DNA of 64,000 nt from UBA60 sp964587885. Its GTDB lineage: Archaea; Thermoplasmatota; Poseidoniia; Poseidoniales; Poseidoniaceae. The notes beneath the pieces were generated by a model that saw only the letters and a program-made list of their open reading frames with translations, was not told the origin of the DNA and searched no databases. The position numbers were made by a program, and so were the translations under genes. How positions within the stretch are numbered: position 1 is the first letter of the stretch; each line of letters begins with the position of its first letter. This document shows positions 26,960-35,686 of this stretch, in pieces. The DNA is taken from the NCBI GenBank assembly GCA_964587885.1, contig CAZPME010000009.1:6591-70590 (forward strand), given 5' to 3'.

Positions 26960-27651
26960 TGTACCTCACCTTGAAGATTATCCATAGCACATTCCAATAA
27001 CCATCGATGAAATCGGCGGTCAAATGTTAGTTCGGGATGAAACGTTAGAGCAATGCGCCGTCCTTCTCTAACTCCGACCACTTCATCATCAAATTGAGCG
27101 ATAATTTCGGCATTTCCAAGTGACTCAAAGCGCGGTGCACGAATGAACACTCCTGGGAATGATTTAGCATCACCTTGAGAGCCATTATTAAGTTTAAGCG
27201 GCAAATGCGATTCATCGGTAATTACTCTAGTTCCGGAAATCGGGTAATCTACTGTAGAACCAATCTCTACCTGCAAAGGCGCTTGAAATGAATCGACTTG
27301 ACGACCCCATGAATTACGACTGAGTTGAGCACTTATTAGAGCAGTGTTTCCATTTGGGGGCTCGCACATCAATATCGCTCCAGCACAAGTTCCCATTACC
27401 GGCTTTTCGGGGTTATCCTTTATCCACTGAAATAATTCCACCAGTAATCCTTGATGTTTGCTGGCTATTCGCATGGTTGTAGATTCGCCACCAGGCAATA
27501 CCAATCCGTCTAATTTCTCCGTGAGATCGGCGGGAGTTCGTAAGCATATCAACTCAGTTTCAACACCGAGTTCTTCGGCTGCAGCCATCAAGGCTTGGCC
27601 ATGCTCATGGCGGGCGCCTTGCAGCATTGCTAAGCCGATGCGAATCGACAT
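26956..27651 (-). CDS. pdxT: pyridoxal 5'-phosphate synthase glutaminase subunit
   Basis: Class I glutamine amidotransferase that feeds ammonia to PdxS. Landmarks are IGLAMLQGARHEH, LVLPGGESTTM, the nucleophile in GTCAGAIL, FIRAPRFE and the His-Glu pair in TFHPEL. All three catalytic residues are present. ATG 27651 gives the normal N-terminus and has GGTGG seven bases upstream; ATG 27669 is an alternative. 231 residues is a little longer than usual. PdxS is not in this window. It is followed by the overlapping radical SAM gene. Confidence 0.93.
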   Translation of the reverse strand: MSIRIGLAMLQGARHEHGQALMAAAEELGVETELICLRTPADLTEKLDGLVLPGGESTTMRIASKHQGLLVELFQWIKDNPEKPVMGTCAGAILMCEPPNGNTALISAQLSRNSWGRQVDSFQAPLQVEIGSTVDYPISGTRVITDESHLPLKLNNGSQGDAKSFPGVFIRAPRFESLGNAEIIAQFDDEVVGVREGRRIALTFHPELTFDRRFHRWLLECAMDNLQGEVQ

Positions 27652-27752
27652 GGCAGTTCCACCAATCATTCCCCCTTCAATCCGCCGATTGGATTTATTA
27701 CTCGCAAAAATACGACGATTGTTTGATTTACCCCCCCCATCTCGATTACAAT

Positions 27753-28949
27753 ATGAGTGGGCATAATGTGCACGAGGGCGACTGTTTTCTAGTTCCGGGT
27801 CCAGTAAGAATGTCCTCTGCTACTCTTACTGCGATGGCAACACCAACAATTACCGCACGCGGTCCAGAATATCGTCAAGTGATGGCAGAATTGAATAGCG
27901 GCCTACGTACTGCCTTCAATTTAAGTCCAACTCGCGCGCAAAGCGGTAATCAATCCTGGCTAGGTGATGATGGATATCGAGTAATCGTGGTATCCGGTTC
28001 AGGTACGGCTGCGATGGAGATGGTTATCGCTAATCGATTATCACAAGCAGATAAAGTACTAGTACCAACCAATGGCAAATTTGGTGAGCGCGTTGCCGAG
28101 ATTTGTTCTCGTTTTGCCAAATGCACTCATCTTGCTGGCGAATGGGGTAAGGCCTTTGATTTACATGAAATAGAGCAGTTATTGAGTGGAGGAAATTATT
28201 CTGCATTACTATTTTGCCATAATGAAACCAGCACTGGAATAACCCAAGATGCACCCGCATTGGCTGAATTAGCCAAGAAATACAATACTGCACTTATTCT
28301 TGACGGCATTACCAGTGTCGGAGGATTGCCGGTTTGTCCAGAAGAATGGGGGGTTGAAGCTGCAGTAGTGGGGGCGCAAAAGTGTACTGCAGGCCCAAGT
28401 GGAATTGCCGCAATTGCCATATCCCAATCATTCATTGACAACTGCGAAGAAGTGCGTAATTCCGGGCACGCAAATCCAGTATACTATCTCGACCTTCATG
28501 CCGCTCTCAAAAAGGGAGATGATGACCAAACCCCTTGGACGCCTGCCATCAACCTCGCACTGGGATGGTCTGCTGCACTCAAGGAATTGCAAGCCGAAAC
28601 TTTGACTGCGCGCTGGGAAAGATGCGCGAAAATGGCAAGAGGTGTTCGTGCCCTATTCAGTGATATGGGATTCAAACTCTTCGCTGACGCAGGACAACGC
28701 TCAGACACAGTTACCGCTATTCTCTATCCTGAGGGATTTGATGATTCATGGCGCAGTCGCTTGCAGAGTGAGTATCAAACATTCTGCATCGGCGCTCAAG
28801 ACCATATGAAAGGAAAGATGTTTAGAATCGGTTCAATGGGGTTCACTACAATTGCCGAGATGGCCGAAGGTTGCAAACGAATGATTGCCTGCTTCAATGC
28901 CATGGGAATGGCAATTGAGGACATTAATGTTGATACATATTTTGAGTGA
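27753..28949 (+). CDS. class V aminotransferase (alanine/serine-glyoxylate or serine-pyruvate type)
   Basis: 398 residues from ATG 27753. N-terminal FLVPGPVRMSSATLTAMATP is the hallmark of the alanine-glyoxylate/serine-pyruvate aminotransferase group. Further landmarks are VVSGSGTAAMEM, CHNETSTGI, the Asp in LILDGITSVGGLP and the PLP lysine in VGAQKCTAGPSG near residue 208. No Shine-Dalgarno is visible. A run of eight C residues (27731-27738) lies in the leader. It is followed immediately by nadM, with overlapping stop and start region. The exact amino donor and acceptor cannot be settled; a phosphoserine aminotransferase role is possible in archaea. Confidence 0.88.
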   Translation: MSGHNVHEGDCFLVPGPVRMSSATLTAMATPTITARGPEYRQVMAELNSGLRTAFNLSPTRAQSGNQSWLGDDGYRVIVVSGSGTAAMEMVIANRLSQADKVLVPTNGKFGERVAEICSRFAKCTHLAGEWGKAFDLHEIEQLLSGGNYSALLFCHNETSTGITQDAPALAELAKKYNTALILDGITSVGGLPVCPEEWGVEAAVVGAQKCTAGPSGIAAIAISQSFIDNCEEVRNSGHANPVYYLDLHAALKKGDDDQTPWTPAINLALGWSAALKELQAETLTARWERCAKMARGVRALFSDMGFKLFADAGQRSDTVTAILYPEGFDDSWRSRLQSEYQTFCIGAQDHMKGKMFRIGSMGFTTIAEMAEGCKRMIACFNAMGMAIEDINVDTYFE

Positions 28950-28954
28950 GAGGA

Positions 28955-29503
28955 ATGGCGCGAATAATCGTTCTTGGTCGTTTCCAACCATTTCATAGTG
29001 GTCATGCATTTTTGCTAAGTCAAGCAAGAAAATTGGGAGGTGAACTGGTGGTAGCCATCGGTTCTTCCGAGGCCGATGAAAGTATGGAAAATCCATGGTC
29101 TGCCGAAGAGCGAGTGGAAATGATACAAGCGTGGGCTCAATCGACAGATTGTCAAGTCACAACCGTTTGCATTCCCGACATTCACGATCCCCCCCATTGG
29201 GTTGGCCATGCCACAGAATTTCACGGTCATGGAGTTCTAGCAACTTCCGACGATACTACCGCCGAATTATATCGCGATGCGGGATGGGAAGTGGCTGAAA
29301 TCTTGATGAATGAGCGCCAACAATTCGTTGGATGGCGAGTTCGCCAGACGTTAACAATGCTATCAACAATTGGCGATGATGATGCCTTTACTGCAGTAAT
29401 GTCTGAATCGCTACCCCAGTCAACGATTGAATGGTTTTTGGCCGACGAATATAGATTATTTCGCTTATCAGAACTCGGCCCCGATATCGATGCAATTGGA
29501 TGA
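28955..29503 (+). CDS. nadM: nicotinamide-nucleotide adenylyltransferase, archaeal type
   Basis: 182 residues. GRFQPFHSGH near the N-terminus is the nucleotidyltransferase (T/H)xGH signature in its NadM form. IGSSEADESMENPWSAEERVEMI and IPDIHDPPHWVGH follow the archaeal enzyme closely. The usual ISGTxIR end motif is replaced by FVGWRVRQTL. It forms NAD from NMN and ATP. ATG 28955 is preferred; a GTG at 28946 overlaps the aminotransferase stop. It ends one base before the convergent grpE gene. Confidence 0.9.
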   Translation: MARIIVLGRFQPFHSGHAFLLSQARKLGGELVVAIGSSEADESMENPWSAEERVEMIQAWAQSTDCQVTTVCIPDIHDPPHWVGHATEFHGHGVLATSDDTTAELYRDAGWEVAEILMNERQQFVGWRVRQTLTMLSTIGDDDAFTAVMSESLPQSTIEWFLADEYRLFRLSELGPDIDAIG

Positions 29504-30103
29504 TTATTCTTCGGAATCACTCATCGGAGATGCGGCGACAACAACACGGGCTGCTTTGACAATGCGCTCCTTGAATCGATAGCCCGGTTCCAAAACAGAA
29601 ACTATGCTCTTTGCAGATATTTCATCAGTGGCTGGAATTGTGGCAATGGCTTCGTGCAAGTTTGGGTCGAAGAGGGCATCGGTGGAAATTTGGCTTACCC
29701 CCGCCGCAGTTAATTCTTGCCAAAGTCTGCTGCGAATAAGACGCAATCCCTCCGCTACTGAACTGTCGTCATCATCACCTACTGTGGCTAATGCGCGGTC
29801 TGTATCGTCTAATACCGCTAACATTCGTCGCGCTAAACCCATGCTAGCATATTGTACTGCATCGGCCTTTTCAACCAACATTCGCTTTCGAACATTTTGT
29901 ATTTCAGCATCACGATATGAAATTTCTTTCTCGGCAGAAATGGCCTTCTCTTCAGCAATCGCCAATAACTCCTCAAGAGTCGGTTCAGTCTTGTCTTCAA
30001 CATCGACTTCAACTTCATCTTCAGCCCCTTGCTCGGCACCGGATTCTTCTTCGTCTCCCTCAGTCATCGCTGTGGCGACCTGCAACCCTTCTTTGAACTT
30101 CAC
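29504..30103 (-). CDS. grpE: nucleotide exchange factor GrpE
   Basis: 199 residues. An acidic N-terminus leads to a long coiled coil (EELLAIAEEKAISAEKEISYRDAEIQNVRKR). A compact C-terminal beta domain with DPNLHEAIATIP and GYRFKERIVKAARVVVA follows, matching the GrpE signature. It promotes ADP release from DnaK; dnaK and dnaJ are not in this window. The GTG at 30103 overlaps the stop of the upstream gene (GTGA), suggesting coupling; ATG 30067 is an alternative start. It is convergent with nadM with no spacer. Confidence 0.92.
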   Translation of the reverse strand: MKFKEGLQVATAMTEGDEEESGAEQGAEDEVEVDVEDKTEPTLEELLAIAEEKAISAEKEISYRDAEIQNVRKRMLVEKADAVQYASMGLARRMLAVLDDTDRALATVGDDDDSSVAEGLRLIRSRLWQELTAAGVSQISTDALFDPNLHEAIATIPATDEISAKSIVSVLEPGYRFKERIVKAARVVVAASPMSDSEE

Positions 30104-30801
30104 GGCAGACCGGATTTAAGTATCTGTGAAATTCTCCATTCCTTATGACCCCATTTTGCCGCTTCTAAATGCTCTCTACCTAGGATTCCGATTACATCTT
30201 CTTCTTCGTTCCAACGAGTTATTGCATGATGTAAGGTAGTACTAAGTCGAGTATGCGATTGCATAGTCGGCAAGATACGAGGGTCGGATTTTTCATCAAG
30301 AGTTTGCTCTAGTTCTTTACGACGATTCATCCAATCAAGGACTACGGCTTCAGAGTATTCTGTGGCGGTTAATTGACCAATTTGTTGACGGATAACTCTC
30401 CATGTGTCAGCCTCATACAATTGCTGAATATCTATTGCAGGTTGTTCTAATAATAAATCGAAATAGAGATATGAACGGCCTTCCCATGCTTCCCAATATC
30501 CATAACTCGACCAGCGCAAGAGATGTAAAATCCCCTCACAGGCTTCTATTTGGGAGATTTTCTTATTCTCGTATCCTGATTTTATTGCTGCCAATGCAGT
30601 AATTTCCTTATCGAGATTGAATCTTTCAGCCCAATCAAGAATTTCAGCCTCGCAATCGATGGGAAATGTTCGGTGGAGTTGCTCATCGGGTTGAGGACGT
30701 AAGTCGCGCAAGGAACTATCTTCCATACCAGAAATGACTTCACCCCACGGGGTATTGAGCAATTTCCGCGACTCATTATTGGAAATAAGGAGTAATTCCA
30801 T
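30100..30801 (-). CDS. protein of unknown function co-transcribed with grpE
   Basis: 233 residues, soluble, rich in Glu, Trp and Leu and mostly helical in appearance, without a recognisable domain. No signal peptide or membrane helix. The ATG at 30801 lacks a clear Shine-Dalgarno, while the stop overlaps the GTG of grpE by four bases, so the pair is probably one transcript. A link to protein quality control is possible from context only. Confidence 0.7.
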   Translation of the reverse strand: MELLLISNNESRKLLNTPWGEVISGMEDSSLRDLRPQPDEQLHRTFPIDCEAEILDWAERFNLDKEITALAAIKSGYENKKISQIEACEGILHLLRWSSYGYWEAWEGRSYLYFDLLLEQPAIDIQQLYEADTWRVIRQQIGQLTATEYSEAVVLDWMNRRKELEQTLDEKSDPRILPTMQSHTRLSTTLHHAITRWNEEEDVIGILGREHLEAAKWGHKEWRISQILKSGLP

Positions 30802-30869
30802 CTCAATGCCGATATTCTCACCTATCCCTTCCTTGTGTGCATTGCTATTGACCTTTGACTAGTGCTGAT

Positions 30870-31265
30870 TCAGTTCTTGGCTACATATCCTCGTTCTATA
30901 CAATAGTCTAATGCGGCATGAATCAATTGTGGCACGAATTCTATTGCAGGGTCATTTTCATCGGTGAATTTGAACATCGCTTTGCCACCTTTTCGGGCCA
31001 GTAATTCCGGCGGTAATCCCATCATTATCGATGGATCATGATGCACATGCAAGAGATATATTCCGACATGCTTGGACTGAGCCGCAACCGCTCCAAAGGG
31101 GCTTTGCGGTCGAGTAGGGAGCATTCCTATTGCAGGGCGTCTCGGTAATTCCCAACGCCAGTAGCCGACCTCATCCTTGACCTTGACTAGGTCACCACAA
31201 ATATCTTCCATTATTTGCGCGAGATGCGCCCATAGAACGGTCAACTCCGAATTGCGCATCGCCAT
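30870..31265 (-). CDS. DUF1801/YdhG-like small protein
   Basis: 131 residues. PFGAVAAQSKHVGIYLLHVHHDP followed by LPPELLARKGGKAMFKFTDEND resembles the DUF1801 (YdhG/YobT-like) fold, in which a KxCFxF-type motif follows a conserved LSPELxKRxxGK segment. The resemblance is from memory of the family and moderate. ATG 31265 or 31259 follows AGGTA. It is divergent from the DRG GTPase gene. Function unknown. Confidence 0.6.
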   Translation of the reverse strand: MAMRNSELTVLWAHLAQIMEDICGDLVKVKDEVGYWRWELPRRPAIGMLPTRPQSPFGAVAAQSKHVGIYLLHVHHDPSIMMGLPPELLARKGGKAMFKFTDENDPAIEFVPQLIHAALDYCIERGYVAKN

Positions 31266-31343
31266 TACCTCGCGCTTTACAATCGACGGTTTGAATCAAC
31301 CTCAACTACAATCTGCAAACGCCGAATTGAAGAGTGATGCCGA

Positions 31344-31374
31344 ACCCCCGAGGCCTGCGGGAGCGCTGGGGGGT
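31344..31374 (+). promoter_or_regulatory. possible leader hairpin masking the ribosome site of the DRG GTPase gene
   Basis: ACCCCC (31344-31349) can pair with GGGGGT (31369-31374), closing a 19-nt loop. The 3' arm is the G-rich ribosome-binding stretch just upstream of the ATG at 31381, so folding would hide it. Pairing is short and the effect untested. Confidence 0.3.
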
Positions 31375-31380
31375 GTAGTA

Positions 31381-32499
31381 ATGGCGACCATTGAAGAGCA
31401 GATTCAGGCGGTTCAAGCTGAAATCGACAAAACCCAGAAAAACAAGGCCACTGAACACCACGTTGGACGCCTCAAAGCGAAAATCGCTAAACTCAAGGCG
31501 CAAAGAGAGAAGGTCGCAGCCCAGCAAAAAACTGGCGGCGCCAACAAGGGTTTTGAGGTTCGTAAATCCGGTGATGCGAGCGTCGCCCTAGTAGGATTCC
31601 CGAGTGTAGGAAAATCTACTTTGATTTCAAAACTCACCGGAGCCGAATCGGAAACAGGAGCTTATGAATTCACAACGCTTACCTGCATTCCAGGTCTTAT
31701 GGAGCACAAAGGGGCAAAAATACAGATTCTGGATTTGCCTGGATTAATCAAAGGGGCTAGTGAAGGCAAAGGGAGAGGACGTGAGATTCTCAATGTTATT
31801 CGCAATTCTGACATGGTGTTATACATTGTTGATCCTTTCCAGACCGCTCACTTTCCAATACTGTATCGTGAATTAGAATTAGCTGGAATGCGCCTTAATG
31901 AGAAAAAACCCCCAGTATTTATTCATCGAACTTTGCGTGGTGGAATTGATGTCCGAACAACAGTTGAGCAGACTCATCTTACCGATGCAGAGATTGGCGA
32001 TATTATTCGGAATTTTGGCTTCGTTTCAGCGGTTGTTACTCTGCGAGTAGATGTTACCGCCGACATGTTAGTTGATACACTGGCGCAAAATCGGGTTTAT
32101 TCTATTGGCATCGTTGCAATTAACAAGATAGACTTAGCAACACCTACAGATATCAAAAATATCCGTAAACAACTTCCAGAGGATTGGCCAATAATGGAAA
32201 TTAGTGCTTTCGTTGGCACAGGTCTTGAAAAAATGAAGGATTTCATATACGATAATCTAGGCTTCATGTCGATTTATCTTAAACCGCAAGGTCAAGAAGC
32301 CGACTTAGTCGAACCATTAATCGTAAAGGATACCTCAACGGTATCCGATGTGTGTAGAAGTCTCCACCGAGATTTCGTCCGTAAATTCCGCTATGCCCGC
32401 GTAAAAGGTCCTTCAGCAAAGTTTGATTGGCAGAGGGTTGGCTTGGAACACAACCTCAAAGATGGTGATTTGTTGACCATTATCACCAAAAAAGGATAA
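31381..32499 (+). CDS. DRG-family GTPase with TGS domain
   Basis: 372 residues. A lysine-rich N-terminal helical region (IQAVQAEIDKTQKNKATEHHVGRLKAKIAKLK) precedes the G domain. That has G1 GFPSVGKST, G2 around YEFTTLT, G3 DLPGLIKGA, G4 NKID and G5 EISAF. The C-terminal TGS domain (IYLKPQGQEADL ... VGLEHNLKDGDLLTII) completes the developmentally regulated GTPase (DRG/Rbg) layout, a translation-associated group universal in archaea and eukaryotes. The upstream in-frame extension to 31177 runs over the divergent neighbour and lacks family similarity, so I use ATG 31381. Confidence 0.95.
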   Translation: MATIEEQIQAVQAEIDKTQKNKATEHHVGRLKAKIAKLKAQREKVAAQQKTGGANKGFEVRKSGDASVALVGFPSVGKSTLISKLTGAESETGAYEFTTLTCIPGLMEHKGAKIQILDLPGLIKGASEGKGRGREILNVIRNSDMVLYIVDPFQTAHFPILYRELELAGMRLNEKKPPVFIHRTLRGGIDVRTTVEQTHLTDAEIGDIIRNFGFVSAVVTLRVDVTADMLVDTLAQNRVYSIGIVAINKIDLATPTDIKNIRKQLPEDWPIMEISAFVGTGLEKMKDFIYDNLGFMSIYLKPQGQEADLVEPLIVKDTSTVSDVCRSLHRDFVRKFRYARVKGPSAKFDWQRVGLEHNLKDGDLLTIITKKG

Positions 32500-32521
32500 C
32501 CGGGAGTTACGAGCGCAGAGT

Positions 32522-33904
32522 ATGCGCTGGCGTGTGGTTCTGTTTGCACTCACCACAGTTTTCGTACTATTGAGTGCTGCAATTCTCATTATGCGTAATC
32601 CCGCTCCCCCTCCGGTAGAAGACAGCATTAGTTCATCTGACTGGCTAAATAATGATGTTAGTGAAAATCTATCAGCATTTCTTGTACCGCGCAATAAAAC
32701 CGACTTTGATTGGGAAAATATGAGTGATGGCCAAACATGGCGCATCGGTGACCAATGGGTCTACGATGGAAGGCTTGACGCTACTGCAGTTATCGACGAT
32801 GCTGGAGTTGAAGGAGCACGTATTGATGAGGTTCTGCGAGGAAATGCTACTATGGAAGTTGTGAATATCACAGTGATGGATTGGGAGGGAGTGGGGACAT
32901 TGACCTATGAATTACAGTTTAGTGGTTCATTTAACGGCCCAGCCATTTTCCCTGTACCATTAATCGAGACACTTGCAGGAGTACTACAAGTCGGTTATGA
33001 TGCAACCGAATATGTTCGCGCAGATGACCATGCGACCTTGCAGTTGATTGAACATTTAACCATTGATTTTGAATACGATACTGGAATTGTTATCGGCACC
33101 GAGCCTATTGCAGATATTCATATTACCACCAACAATTCACCGGCAATTGAATGGTGGGATTTCCCGATTGGTTTGAATGAAACATGGTTATCTGAGGTAG
33201 AGGAAAGTAAGAGTTACTCGGGTGAATCAAATTATGTGGCTTTACCCGAAGAAGATGAAGTGGAAGATGTTTTTCGTAGGTTCGTTGCCCTCGAACAAGG
33301 CAAGGGTCTTGAAGTCTATTCCGGTTGTGATAATGCAACCAATGTGACCGCTTTTGATAAGAATAACAAAGTCGGTGGGTGGCGCTGGTATTGTACCGAA
33401 ATTGGTACTTGGTCATGGCGAGTTGGAGAAGTACCTCTCGGAGTTACCGGAGATTTTCGTCTGCTGGAATATACTCCTGCTGCTGTACGGTCTAATGAAG
33501 TAGAATTAACCCTCGAATTATCTCCGCCTGCAACCAACAAGAGTTCCATAATTGAAGTATGGATAAACGCTAGTCACGAGGGGGTAAACACATCCGGATT
33601 ATCGGGTGAACTAACTTTTGGCTGTTGTACTAGTATCCCTTTTCAAACCGATGCCAACGGGACTACTGTTATTGAATTAAATGTCAGTAATCAAATCGAT
33701 GACACTTCAACCTTTGATGATTTAGCCAGCCATGGAATTCTTGCGAAAATAGATGACAGTGATCAAATGGCTATGGCAACGGTAACGATTTATGGTTCCT
33801 TACTTGGAGAAAGTGTACGCAATACCGGCGGCCAATGGCAATGGGATCCTCTCAGATTAGGAGTGCATAATGCAGCTGTAATCTCAAGCGTAATTCGCTG
33901 GTGA
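32522..33904 (+). CDS. membrane-anchored extracellular protein of unknown function
   Basis: 460 residues. One N-terminal signal/anchor helix (VVLFALTTVFVLLSAAILIM) is followed by a large, acidic, beta-rich exported region with many N-x-S/T sites. Repeated motifs such as WRIGDQWVYDG and LTYELQFSGSF recall the lipoprotein-like beta domains common in secreted archaeal proteins. No catalytic signature seen. Its 3' end overlaps the convergent gene by 21 bases; that gene also encodes an exported protein, with the similar phrase SAGDWYEYDG. The two could be distant paralogues (inference). Confidence 0.8.
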   Translation: MRWRVVLFALTTVFVLLSAAILIMRNPAPPPVEDSISSSDWLNNDVSENLSAFLVPRNKTDFDWENMSDGQTWRIGDQWVYDGRLDATAVIDDAGVEGARIDEVLRGNATMEVVNITVMDWEGVGTLTYELQFSGSFNGPAIFPVPLIETLAGVLQVGYDATEYVRADDHATLQLIEHLTIDFEYDTGIVIGTEPIADIHITTNNSPAIEWWDFPIGLNETWLSEVEESKSYSGESNYVALPEEDEVEDVFRRFVALEQGKGLEVYSGCDNATNVTAFDKNNKVGGWRWYCTEIGTWSWRVGEVPLGVTGDFRLLEYTPAAVRSNEVELTLELSPPATNKSSIIEVWINASHEGVNTSGLSGELTFGCCTSIPFQTDANGTTVIELNVSNQIDDTSTFDDLASHGILAKIDDSDQMAMATVTIYGSLLGESVRNTGGQWQWDPLRLGVHNAAVISSVIRW

Positions 33905-34888
33905 ACGGCGAGCGACAAGAATCGCAGCACAAAGACAAATTATTCCTGTTACTAAGGCACTAGGTGCTGGAGATTCCTCAATCGTGGTGACTTTAGGGCC
34001 GTCGTATTGTGCACTAGAAAAATCGGTTAGAACAGTTGTCATGACAACTACTCCGCCCTCATATTCCTCGGTCCTTACGGGCCAGCCATACTCGGATAAA
34101 TAGGCCAATGAATAATTGTCTTCACCTACCGCTTGCTCGCGCAATCGTAGGGTCTGCCAGTCGTGTTTTGCGGTGTGTACGGTTGATTCTTCTTCGACAG
34201 TGAAAATGATCTCTCTAGTTTGAGAGATGCTGGATGACGTGTCATTCCACATACCACGATTAAGGCGCTGTCGCAATGTATCTTCCTTGGTAACCTCAAG
34301 AGTTGATTGCCACGTATCTCCGACCATCATTTCCTTTGGACGTTCGGAACTTGAATGTGTAGTCTGAATGGTAGTAGACTCAGTTTCCGCAATATTTGAC
34401 TCACCATCACCCAAAAACCATGCCGCTATTGCAATTGTACGTCTCTCTCGATTCCAAGCAGTTGTTGCTATTGGCTCTTCATGTTGTATCGTGGTAGTAA
34501 TATTGAGTACCATCTTGTCATCATCATAAGGGGTTGAATTGGTGACCCATTCCAAAGTGATGTTGAGAGAATGAGTGGCAGTACTACGCATGCATGAACC
34601 AGCCCATTCACCAAAGTCACAGGTGCCTCGTTCGACAACTTCGAGGAGCAAAGGTTCGTCATAATTCTTTGACCAACCTACAAATTCAGATGCATTTTCT
34701 ACTGAATAAGAATTCGCTAAGGAATTGGCTAGCGACAATCCATAGCCATCATACTCATACCAATCACCTGCAGAATAATGATGTGGTTCAACACTAAATT
34801 CGCCGCTAGAATTGCCCAAAATCGGCGATTGAGATAATACGATCATGATTGCGACCAAGAATATCGACTTATACGCAGCCGCCCTCAT
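33884..34888 (-). CDS. exported protein with C-terminal membrane anchor, unknown function
   Basis: 334 residues. N-terminal signal peptide (AAYKSIFLVAIMIVLSQSPILG), an extracellular region opening with HHYSAGDWYEYDGYG and containing NITLEWV and TWQSTLEVTKED strands, and a C-terminal helix (ALVTGIICLCAAILVARR) that should anchor it with a tiny basic tail. Acidic and N-glycosylation-site rich. No enzyme motif. Converges with and overlaps the previous gene. Confidence 0.8.
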   Translation of the reverse strand: MRAAAYKSIFLVAIMIVLSQSPILGNSSGEFSVEPHHYSAGDWYEYDGYGLSLANSLANSYSVENASEFVGWSKNYDEPLLLEVVERGTCDFGEWAGSCMRSTATHSLNITLEWVTNSTPYDDDKMVLNITTTIQHEEPIATTAWNRERRTIAIAAWFLGDGESNIAETESTTIQTTHSSSERPKEMMVGDTWQSTLEVTKEDTLRQRLNRGMWNDTSSSISQTREIIFTVEEESTVHTAKHDWQTLRLREQAVGEDNYSLAYLSEYGWPVRTEEYEGGVVVMTTVLTDFSSAQYDGPKVTTIEESPAPSALVTGIICLCAAILVARRSPANYA

Positions 34889-34934
34889 GTGTGGAGGAAT
34901 GTGATTTCATCCTTGACGATATCGGAACTATTCT

Positions 34935-35252
34935 TCACCAAATGCCCATATCCATGCGAGCATCTTCACTGGCGTGAACCTTTGGATCCCAACGAGGAGT
35001 CCATACCAAATTGACATGGACACTATCGATTTCGTCAACTGAAAGAGCAGCACGGTGAGTGGCGGCCATTATTTCAGGGGCTGCCGGACATCCCGGTGAG
35101 GTCAACGTGATATCGACTTCACAATGAACACTACCATCTTGATCCTGAAAACGAACTGCATAAACCAAACCTAATTCAATAATTGAAAAATTTAATTCAG
35201 GATCTATTACATTGTCAAGTGCCATTCTTACTGATTCTTCGCTAACTACCAT
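34935..35252 (-). CDS. MIP18-family (DUF59) Fe-S assembly protein, SufT-like
   Basis: 105 residues. DNVIDPELNFSIIELGLVYAV and TLTSPGCPAAPEIM are the DUF59 signatures, the latter with the conserved reactive cysteine. These proteins help Fe-S cluster transfer to targets. Last gene of the suf operon, beginning a few bases after sufE. ATG 35252 has GGTGAT three bases upstream; ATG 35255 is an alternative. The location makes a SufT-like role very likely. Confidence 0.9.
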   Translation of the reverse strand: MVVSEESVRMALDNVIDPELNFSIIELGLVYAVRFQDQDGSVHCEVDITLTSPGCPAAPEIMAATHRAALSVDEIDSVHVNLVWTPRWDPKVHASEDARMDMGIW

Positions 35253-35256
35253 CATA

Positions 35257-35682
35257 TCACCTCATTTCTTCTGCCGCTTCAATTACCTTACGGAACATAT
35301 TCCTAAATCCATTCGCACGACTGGGTGTCAAGGCATGTAGCAATCCCATTTCGGCGGCATAATCAGGAGAAAAAACTGCTACTTCACTGGGGGGAAGGCC
35401 TTCTAATGCTAATGCAGTAATTGCAATGAGTCCCTGTACCAACTTCGCATCTGCGGCTCCAGAAAGATGGAAAGTACCATCCTCATTTTGGCTCGGCAAT
35501 ACATGGGCTTCAGATTGGCAACCGTGAACCTTGGTGGTTTCATTCCAATCCGCCATGGGTAATTCATCGATTTCATCCGCATATTCAAAAAGTATTTCGA
35601 TACGCTCCATCGCATCATCTATGCAAGAAAATTCGTCAATAATATCCTGCAAATGTTGTGGCCATTTGCCTTTCTCAACCAT
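35257..35682 (-). CDS. sufE: cysteine desulfurase sulfur acceptor SufE
   Basis: 141 residues. The acceptor cysteine is in KVHGCQSEAHV near residue 55, and GLIAITALALEGLPPSEV and LTPSRANGFRNMF are typical of SufE. It takes persulfide sulfur from SufS and passes it to the SufBCD scaffold. GGTGAT plus a 3-nt spacer precedes the ATG. Four bases downstream of sufS. Confidence 0.95.
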   Translation of the reverse strand: MVEKGKWPQHLQDIIDEFSCIDDAMERIEILFEYADEIDELPMADWNETTKVHGCQSEAHVLPSQNEDGTFHLSGAADAKLVQGLIAITALALEGLPPSEVAVFSPDYAAEMGLLHALTPSRANGFRNMFRKVIEAAEEMR

Positions 35683-35686
35683 GTCA

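Noticed and set aside
27731..27738. Run of eight C as a phase-variation tract
   Set aside because: It lies in an untranslated leader of a metabolic gene and is short; chance is the simpler explanation.
31177..31380. N-terminal extension of the DRG GTPase gene
   Set aside because: It runs across the divergent neighbour's start and is unlike any DRG protein; ATG 31381 matches the family.
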